Assembly: GCA_016935035.1 (NCBI GenBank)
Contig: JAFGRR010000464.1
Coordinates: 1 to 5,399 of the forward strand
DNA length: 5,399 nt
Source: Phycisphaerae bacterium
GTDB lineage: Bacteria > Planctomycetota > Phycisphaerae > UBA1845 > Fen-1342
Reading direction: 5' to 3'
In this document: positions 1 to 4,497 of the stretch, in pieces
Layout: every line of letters starts with the position of its first letter
How positions within the stretch are numbered: position 1 is the first letter of the stretch
Notes under the pieces: generated by a model
Database searches by the model: none
Told to the model about the DNA's origin: nothing
Seen by the model: only the letters and a program-made list of their open reading frames with translations
Position numbers and translations under genes: made by a program

Positions 1-242
1 AGCATGTCCTCGATCAGCGGCTTGAGTTCGTCGCCGCCGCGCTTCATGGGCGTGCGGTCGACGACAAGCGTGACGAGCTTGCCGGCGGCGTGGCTGCGCA
101 CGTGGTCGGCGAGTGCATTCAGCGCGTTCTCGGCGATCTCGATATGCTCGATTTCGACGGGCCGGACGTGCTCGTCGCCGGTCGCCCAGGCGCGAACCTG
201 ATCGTTGATGGCGTTGATATTGGTGGTGTTGATCGGTGTCAT
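1..242 (-). CDS. Probable sn-glycerol-1-phosphate dehydrogenase (AraM-like), N-terminal part only
   Basis: The visible part is the first 80 codons and the start of the 81st; the gene continues past the left edge. It starts at the ATG complementary to 240-242 (MTPINTTNIN...). Residues about 27-48 (RPVEIEHIEIAENALNAL) followed by a hydrophobic strand and Asp (KLVTLVVDRTP, 55-65) and a Gly-Gly turn (GGDELKPLIEDM, 69-80) match the opening of AraM/EgsA-type G1P dehydrogenases: a short strand, a helix, then a Rossmann-like 'vlvvD.nT...ag' strand. The family makes sn-glycerol-1-phosphate from dihydroxyacetone phosphate using NAD(P)H, in the cytoplasm, with a metal in the C-terminal half. That half, including the metal ligands, lies outside the window, so the call rests on the N-terminal pattern only. 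There is no convincing Shine-Dalgarno upstream. A related iron-dependent alcohol dehydrogenase is the main alternative. Confidence 0.5.
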   Translation of the reverse strand, partial: MTPINTTNINAINDQVRAWATGDEHVRPVEIEHIEIAENALNALADHVRSHAAGKLVTLVVDRTPMKRGGDELKPLIEDM

Positions 243-300
243 GCCGAGAGGGTAGCGGCTGAAACGCTCCGCGCAAAGGCCGCCGCCGCGGCGCCGCGGG

Positions 301-309
301 TGCTATACT
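301..309 (+). promoter_or_regulatory. Extended -10 promoter for the PAS gene
   Basis: TGCTATACT reads as TG-N-TATACT, an extended -10 element with 5 of 6 matches to TATAAT. No -35 box is seen at the usual distance, where the DNA is only G and C; this is acceptable for extended -10 promoters. The predicted transcript would start near 316 and carry a leader of about 117 nt that includes the palindrome at 383-404. A 14-bp perfect palindrome, CCGCGGCGCCGCGG (286-299), sits just upstream, but in all-GC sequence it may be chance. This is a sequence-pattern call only. Confidence 0.45.
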
Positions 310-382
310 CTCGCGCCGGAAGTGCGATGTCCCCATCCGACGCGCAGCGTCATGCTGGCGCGCCGGCTATGCTTGTTATCAA

Positions 383-412
383 CGGCCGCCACATGGGGCG
401 GCCGCTACACCT
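383..412 (-). repeat. REP-like palindrome with GTAG head (stem type 2)
   Basis: CGGCCGCC (383-390) and GGCGGCCG (397-404) are perfect 8-base inverted arms around a 6-base loop, ACATGG. On the minus strand the hairpin is immediately preceded by GTAG (complement of 405-408) in the context AGGTGTAGCG (complement of 403-412). The same 10-mer and the same 8-6-8 geometry occur at 3041-3070, where the stem sequence is different. A GTAG tetranucleotide at the 5' foot of a short hairpin is the known signature of REP elements mobilised by RAYT (Y1 transposase-related) proteins. The element lies in the predicted leader of the PAS gene, ending 20 nt before its ATG, so it could also influence translation. 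No T-run follows it, so it is not a typical intrinsic terminator. Confidence 0.6.
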
Positions 413-432
413 GTTAGACGAAGTGAGGCCCC

Positions 433-765
433 ATGCACGACCCCGCCATGTTGACCGCAGTGCTCGACAGCATGAAGGACCCGGTAGTGTTCGTGGATAC
501 CGGGCACATCGTTCGCTACATGAACAAGACCGCGATCGAACACTATGACGACGGTGCCGCCCTGATCGGACGCTCGTTGCTCGACTGTCACAACGAACAG
601 TCCTGCCGTGACATCGTGGAGATCATGGCCGCCATGGAGCAGGGCGAGGAGGAACGCCTGATAACCGATAGTGAAAAGCACCGCATCTTCATGCGGGCCG
701 TGCGGGACGCGGACGGCCGGCTGATCGGGTACTACGAACGTTACGAGCCGCCGCGGCAGGCATAG
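433..765 (+). CDS. Stand-alone PAS-domain sensor protein (110 aa)
   Basis: The whole protein is essentially one PAS fold. Residues 6-20 (MLTAVLDSMKDPVVF) are the entry helix and first strand; VDTGHIVRYMNKTA (21-34) is the classic 'vD....i.y.N.aa' second strand and turn; LIGRSLLDCHN (44-54) is the 'liGrs..dcH' segment, with Cys-His followed by a Ser (CHNEQS); the last strands include IFMRAVRDADGRLIGYYERYEP (about 85-106). The CHxxxS pattern and the GYYERYE ending are shared with small PAS proteins and with the PAS part of DUF438 proteins. No transmitter, GGDEF or HTH domain is attached, so it probably signals by binding a partner; the ligand is unknown. The start at 433 has a weak GAGG (425-428) four bases upstream; a second in-frame ATG at 448 is possible. 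The symporter gene follows 66 nt downstream in the same direction. Confidence 0.85.
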   Translation: MHDPAMLTAVLDSMKDPVVFVDTGHIVRYMNKTAIEHYDDGAALIGRSLLDCHNEQSCRDIVEIMAAMEQGEEERLITDSEKHRIFMRAVRDADGRLIGYYERYEPPRQA

Positions 766-815
766 CACCAGACGCTCGACGCGTTTGACCCTCTGTCCGC
801 AGGCCCTTCATCCGC

Positions 816-821
816 TACAAT
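816..821 (+). promoter_or_regulatory. Candidate -10 box giving a near-leaderless symporter mRNA
   Basis: TACAAT (5 of 6 matches to TATAAT) ends 10 nt before the ATG at 832, which predicts transcription starting about 828 and a leader of only some 4 nt. There is no purine-rich Shine-Dalgarno between it and the start (TCCCCGGCACC), which fits leaderless translation. The nearest -35-like hexamer, TTGACC (785-790), is 25 nt upstream of the -10 box, too far for a standard sigma70 promoter, so this remains tentative. Confidence 0.35.
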
Positions 822-831
822 CCCCGGCACC

Positions 832-2946
832 ATGGATCCACTCATCTACCAGTACACCGTCGGCGGGCTTGTCTTCATCATTGGTGTCATCTACGCGGCC
901 AGGCAGGGCTACGTCGGTTTCACCGGGCGCGGGCTGCGGAATCTGCTCATTCTGGTCGGCGGACTGGCGGTTTTTGTCGGCGTGCAGGGGTATCTGCAAT
1001 ATGCCCCGATGGCCACCGCCGACGAGGTTCCATACGCCGGCGGCTACGAGTACAAGCAGACGCTCGGCACACCGTTGGATTACGGCATCGTCATCGCGTA
1101 CTTTTTGGCCATCCTCGCGATCGGCACTTGGTTCGGCCGCAATCAGCGTACCAGCAAGGACTTCTTCTTCGGCGGACAGCGTTTTTCGTGGTGGCTGATC
1201 GCATTCAGCCTGCTGGCCACCACGGTCGGCTCGTACAGTTTCGTCAAGTACAGTCAGGTTGCGTACAAGTACGGACTCTCCAGCAGCCAGACCTATCTCA
1301 ACGACTGGCTGTGGGTACCGCTGCTGATCTTTGGCTGGCTGCCGATCCTGTATTTCTCACGCATCACGTCGATTCCGGAGTACTTCGAGCGGCGGTTCGG
1401 GCGGTCGGTGCGCAACTGGGCGACCATCTTCCTGCTCGTTTACCTGGTTGGCTACGTTGGCGTGAACCTCTTCACCATGGGCAAGGTCTTCAACATCCTG
1501 CTCAACTGGGACATCTTCTGGTCGGCGGTCATCGTGGCGGGTGTGTCCGCGTGCTATGTCACCGTGGGTGGCCAGACCAGCGTAATCATGACCGACCTGT
1601 TCCAGGGCGTCATGCTGATGGTGGTCGGGCTGTTACTGCTCGTGCTGGGGATCGACTACCTTGGCGGGTTTGATCTCTTCTGGCAGCATCTGCCGCGCGG
1701 ACATCGCACGGCGTTTTCCGGCTTCAACTCGGACCCGTCATTCCCAGCAGTAGGCATCTTCTGGCAAGACGCCATGGCCAACTCGGCCATGTTCTATTTC
1801 CTGAACCAGGGCATGGTTATGCGCTTCATGGCCGCGCGTTCAGTCGGTCAGGCCCGCCGGGCCGCGATCTTCACGCCGCTGATCCTGATGCCGCTGGCCG
1901 CATGCGTGGTGGCGTCGGGCGGCTGGGTCGGCAAGGCGCTGGTGCATGCCGGCGTTCTACCGCCTGATATCAAGGCCAGCGAGGCGTTCTTTGTGTCGGC
2001 GGAATTCCTGAGCCGCCCGGGCGTCTTCGGGCTGATTCTGGCGGCGCTGACCGCCGCTCTGATGTCTACGGTGGACACGCTGATCACGGCGGTATCAGCG
2101 GTGGTGGTCAATGACTACTACAAGCCGTACGTGCGGCCGGACGCGCGCGAGGATCAGTTGCTGCGCGTGGCACGGCTGAGTGCGGTGGGGGTCGCCGTTC
2201 TGGGCGTTGCGTTGGTGCCGGTGTTCATGATGTTCAAGACGATCTACGAGGCTCACGGGGCTTTCACCGCCGCCGTCACACCGCCGATGGTCGTGACGCT
2301 GCTGCTCAGCGTGTTCTGGCGGCGCTTCACGAAGACGGCGGCGCTGGCGACGCTGGTCGGCGGAATGGCCGCGATTGTCTTCTCGCTCTTTGTGCCGCAG
2401 GTGATCGGGCCGTTCGCGCATGGCGTGAAGATGGTTGACGCCGGCGACGGGTTCTTCGCCGGGGCGCAACAGTTCAAGTTCATGCGGGCGTTCTACGGCT
2501 TGGTTGTCAGCGGGGTAATCGCCGTTGTCGTGACGTTGTTCACACGGCCCGAGCCGTTCGAGAAGTGCCGCGGACTCGTCTGGGGCACCATCGCCGATGC
2601 GATCAAGCACTACAAGGGTGGTGCCGCCGGCCGCGAGCGTGCCGGAGCCCGCGTGCTTGCCGTTGCCTCGACATACGACGACGACGCATTGCACCCTAAG
2701 CTCGGCCTGCCGAAGGTCTGCATCTCGCGCGGCGTGGCCGAACCACTGGGCATTGGCGTCGGCGACCTGGTGCACGTCAGCGACCGTCGCCGCTGGCTCG
2801 GCGGCCTGCGTTCGACGCACGCCGTCGTCGCCGACATCATCGCGGACGGCGAGGCGTCGCACATCCAGGTCGGCCCGAGCACGGCGAAGATGGTCGGGCT
2901 CAACCGTCGGCCTACCGAGCCGCTATCGATTGAGGCAATCTGCTAG
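832..2946 (+). CDS. Sodium:solute symporter family (SSS/SLC5) transporter with N- and C-terminal extensions
   Basis: This 704-residue inner-membrane protein should couple uptake of a small solute to sodium entry. The SSS core starts near residue 82 (LDYGIVIAYFLAILAIGTW), followed by the typical FFFGGQRFSWW (111-121) and the ATTVGSYSFVKYSQVAYKYG stretch (129-148). YVTVGGQTSVIMTDLFQG (242-259) is a family hallmark. LTAALMSTVDTLITAVS (406-422) places Ser412-Thr413 where Ser340/Thr341 of PutP line the Na2 sodium site. About 13 core membrane segments can be drawn, ending near 571. Two features are extra: two more hydrophobic segments at about 8-24 and 36-53, and a soluble tail at about 574-704. 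The substrate (sugar, amino acid, carboxylate or other) cannot be told from sequence alone. The ATG at 832 is the first in frame after the likely -10 box and lacks a Shine-Dalgarno. The stop is followed 14 nt later by a REP-like palindrome. Confidence 0.93.
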   Translation: MDPLIYQYTVGGLVFIIGVIYAARQGYVGFTGRGLRNLLILVGGLAVFVGVQGYLQYAPMATADEVPYAGGYEYKQTLGTPLDYGIVIAYFLAILAIGTWFGRNQRTSKDFFFGGQRFSWWLIAFSLLATTVGSYSFVKYSQVAYKYGLSSSQTYLNDWLWVPLLIFGWLPILYFSRITSIPEYFERRFGRSVRNWATIFLLVYLVGYVGVNLFTMGKVFNILLNWDIFWSAVIVAGVSACYVTVGGQTSVIMTDLFQGVMLMVVGLLLLVLGIDYLGGFDLFWQHLPRGHRTAFSGFNSDPSFPAVGIFWQDAMANSAMFYFLNQGMVMRFMAARSVGQARRAAIFTPLILMPLAACVVASGGWVGKALVHAGVLPPDIKASEAFFVSAEFLSRPGVFGLILAALTAALMSTVDTLITAVSAVVVNDYYKPYVRPDAREDQLLRVARLSAVGVAVLGVALVPVFMMFKTIYEAHGAFTAAVTPPMVVTLLLSVFWRRFTKTAALATLVGGMAAIVFSLFVPQVIGPFAHGVKMVDAGDGFFAGAQQFKFMRAFYGLVVSGVIAVVVTLFTRPEPFEKCRGLVWGTIADAIKHYKGGAAGRERAGARVLAVASTYDDDALHPKLGLPKVCISRGVAEPLGIGVGDLVHVSDRRRWLGGLRSTHAVVADIIADGEASHIQVGPSTAKMVGLNRRPTEPLSIEAIC

Positions 2947-2960
2947 CACCGCGAAGGGCA

Positions 2961-2979
2961 TGTAGCGTCAGGCCTGACG
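2961..2979 (+). repeat. REP-like palindrome with GTAG head (stem type 1, short form)
   Basis: GTAG (2962-2965) is followed directly by CGTCAGGCCTGACG (2966-2979), a perfect 14-base palindrome. Positions 2961-2975 (TGTAGCGTCAGGCCT) are the exact reverse complement of 3053-3067. Compared with the copy at 3041-3067 it lacks exactly eight bases, CCTCCGTG, in the centre, so the loop is gone and only a short stem could form. It begins 14 nt after the symporter stop codon. Confidence 0.7.
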
Positions 2980-3040
2980 TCTTCACATCTTCTGTAACGG
3001 CCGGCGTCTGGTCGGTCGTCCTATCCCGGATTCAAATGGC

Positions 3041-3070
3041 CGTCAGGCACGGAGGCCTGACGCTACACCT
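3041..3070 (-). repeat. REP-like palindrome with GTAG head (stem type 1, full form)
   Basis: CGTCAGGC (3041-3048) and GCCTGACG (3055-3062) are perfect 8-base arms around ACGGAG. On the minus strand GTAG (complement of 3063-3066) abuts the hairpin, in the context AGGTGTAGCG (complement of 3061-3070). It lies in inverted orientation to the copy at 2961-2979, with 61 nt between the two stems, making a BIME-like pair between convergent genes. The TAG in its head is the stop codon of the acyltransferase gene. The hairpin follows that stop directly and might slow transcription, but it lacks a clear T-tract. Confidence 0.75.
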
Positions 3071-4361
3071 TTACGAAGATACGCAGCTTATATAGCACGA
3101 TCATCGGGATCAGCCACGCGATGATGTAGCAGATCGGGAATGCCAGCGAGCCGTTCATTTCCCCCGCCCATGACACGAAGAAGTCCTGGTAGATCCAGTT
3201 CTTGACGCTCGTCGTGGTTCCGTCGGGCATGACGTGTTGCCAGCGGCCCATCATCTTCGCCAGCAGGCTCGATGCGACGAACACGACGATTGCGTTGCTG
3301 CCGAAGACCACAAACGGCCACGACCACCAGCGCACGCCGCGTACATCTATCAACCAGTAGCACATCGCGAGGAAGTGCAACGCCAGGCCGGCGGTCAGCA
3401 CGACGTATGAGCTGGTCCAGATCTTCTTGTTGAACGGCATTTCGAGCTTCATGCACAGGGCGACGAAGAGGGCGACATTGGCGGCGACAAACAAGCCGAT
3501 CAGGATCGTGTGCCGTTCGCGCTTGGTCTGCAACCATTGCCCGGTCAGCAGCCCGAGCAGGACGGTGGCGACGGCGGGCAGAGTGCTGAGGACGCCTTCG
3601 GGGTCGGGACGCTCGCGGTACAGGTGCCCGCTGAGCAACTGCTCATCGATCCAGTTATGCAAGAGGCCGCTGGCGTCCACGACGTTGGCGGTGTAGCCGG
3701 CCGGTGGCGAGATCGTGGCCATAATGATCCAATAGCCGGCGAGAATCACAACCACCCACGCAGCCCGCAGCCAGGTGTTGCAGGTCACCGCGATAATCGA
3801 AGCCAGGATGTAACACACGCCGATACGCTGCAAAACGCCGGGCACACGCAGGCCCTTGTCCTGGAAGTAGTCGAAATGGACGGCGAAATAGGCGATGGCA
3901 GCGCCGAAGACGGCGGCTCCGATGATCTTGCGCAGCCGGCCAAGCGTCGAGATCGGCAGGCCAAACTCCGGCTCATCCGCGAAGAACAACGCCAGTCCGA
4001 CGATTGCCATTACGAATGGCGCGATCAGCCGCCAATCCGGAAAGCCATACATGCACAAGCCGAGCAGAAAGATGATCACGCCACGGCGAATGGCCTGTGT
4101 CAGCAGTTGCCCGCGACTGAACCCCGCCGTGATGCGCTTATCAAACGAAAACGCCATCGCTACGCCGACGATGAACAGGAAGAACGGAAAGACGAGGTCC
4201 GTTGGCGTGCAGCCGTTCCAGTGGGCGTGTTCCAGCGGGCCGTAGATTTTCCCCCAACTGCCGGGATTGTTGACGAGAATCATGCCGGCGATCGTGATTC
4301 CGCGAAACACGTCCAGCGAGATCAGTCGGCGGGGTTTGGGCAGTGGCGCCGGTTCTTCCAT
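3063..4361 (-). CDS. HGSNAT/NagX-type membrane acyltransferase (DUF5009 family)
   Basis: With the start chosen here the protein has 432 residues and about ten membrane segments. Family landmarks, numbered from this start, are RLISLDVFRG (12-21) leading into the first membrane helix, HAHWNG (45-50) before LVFPFFLFIVG (56-66), LRVPGVLQRIGVCY (171-184), DPEGVLSTLPA (253-263), NKKIWTSSYVVLTAG (311-325) and FGSNAI (353-358). Human HGSNAT, the relative, moves an acetyl group from cytosolic acetyl-CoA across a membrane to glucosamine; a conserved His in its first loop is the proposed acetyl carrier, and the His of HAHWNG is the likely equivalent. Bacterial members (NagX) are tied to N-acetylglucosamine use, but the substrate here is unknown. 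The ATG at 4361 is preferred because GGGAG lies 7 nt upstream and a -10 box lies 40 nt upstream; an in-frame ATG at 4418 would place that promoter inside the gene and add 19 unrelated-looking residues. The stop codon lies within a REP-like repeat. Confidence 0.9.
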   Translation of the reverse strand: MEEPAPLPKPRRLISLDVFRGITIAGMILVNNPGSWGKIYGPLEHAHWNGCTPTDLVFPFFLFIVGVAMAFSFDKRITAGFSRGQLLTQAIRRGVIIFLLGLCMYGFPDWRLIAPFVMAIVGLALFFADEPEFGLPISTLGRLRKIIGAAVFGAAIAYFAVHFDYFQDKGLRVPGVLQRIGVCYILASIIAVTCNTWLRAAWVVVILAGYWIIMATISPPAGYTANVVDASGLLHNWIDEQLLSGHLYRERPDPEGVLSTLPAVATVLLGLLTGQWLQTKRERHTILIGLFVAANVALFVALCMKLEMPFNKKIWTSSYVVLTAGLALHFLAMCYWLIDVRGVRWWSWPFVVFGSNAIVVFVASSLLAKMMGRWQHVMPDGTTTSVKNWIYQDFFVSWAGEMNGSLAFPICYIIAWLIPMIVLYKLRIFVKV

Positions 4362-4368
4362 ATCAGGG

Positions 4369-4373
4369 CTCCC
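4369..4373 (-). promoter_or_regulatory. Shine-Dalgarno of the acyltransferase gene
   Basis: On the minus strand GGGAG lies 7 nt before the ATG at 4361. It is the clearest ribosome binding site in the window and the main reason for preferring this start over the in-frame ATG at 4418. Confidence 0.65.
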
Positions 4374-4400
4374 AAAGGTGTGCCATGGATCAGCGCGTGC

Positions 4401-4406
4401 AGTATA
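4401..4406 (-). promoter_or_regulatory. -10 box of the acyltransferase gene
   Basis: On the minus strand this reads TATACT, the same hexamer as in the promoter at 304-309. It predicts transcription from about 4394 and a 33-nt leader containing the GGGAG site. A -35 box is poor; the best candidate, TTCTGA, at 18 nt spacing, lies inside the right-hand (promoter-proximal) arm of the inverted repeat at 4420-4487. Confidence 0.45.
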
Positions 4407-4419
4407 AGCGACCAGCATG

Positions 4420-4487
4420 CACGATCAGAACCCCGGCCGCAAGGCCGCGGGCTTGTCCCGTTCCGCGCGGAGCGGGTTCTGATCGTG
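4420..4487. repeat. Composite inverted repeat with two internal hairpins
   Basis: CACGATCAGAACCC (4420-4433) and GGGTTCTGATCGTG (4474-4487) are perfect 14-base inverted arms, 40 nt apart. The interior holds CGGCC-GCAA-GGCCG (4434-4447), a stem closed by a GNRA-type tetraloop on the plus strand, and CCCGTTCC-GCGC-GGAGCGGG (4457-4476), an 8-pair stem with one G-U pair that shares GGG with the outer arm. The element starts 10 nt after the stop of the dockerin-like gene and ends just upstream of the acyltransferase -10 box. It could be a dispersed repeat, a transcription-attenuating structure or both. There is no T-run, so it is not a standard intrinsic terminator. Confidence 0.7.
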
Positions 4488-4497
4488 TTCGTGGGCC

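Noticed and set aside
286..299. Perfect 14-bp palindrome CCGCGGCGCCGCGG next to the -10 box as an operator
   Set aside because: It consists only of G and C within a low-complexity stretch, where such palindromes arise easily by chance; no second copy is seen at the other promoters.
322..417. Possible 31-codon upstream ORF (GTG start, TAG stop) in the PAS leader
   Set aside because: It has no ribosome binding site or recognisable peptide pattern, and it passes through the REP-like palindrome, so its sequence is explained by the repeat.
90..548. 152-codon plus-strand open frame overlapping the first two genes
   Set aside because: It runs antisense to the dehydrogenase start, through the intergenic region and into the PAS gene in another frame; its translation is Arg/Ala-rich with no family pattern. 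It is a by-product of high GC.
2095..2862. 255-codon minus-strand open frame opposite the symporter
   Set aside because: It is antisense to a clearly coding membrane protein; its product is His/Arg/Glu-rich, as expected from reading symporter codons backwards.
2980..3040. Passenger gene or small RNA between the two inverted REP copies
   Set aside because: The 61 nt show no open frame of note, no promoter and no conserved structure that I can see.
4420..4487. Standard rho-independent terminator for the dockerin-like gene
   Set aside because: The structure is strong, but no run of T follows it on the minus strand (the next bases are CATGCTGGTC), and the loop region is far larger than usual.
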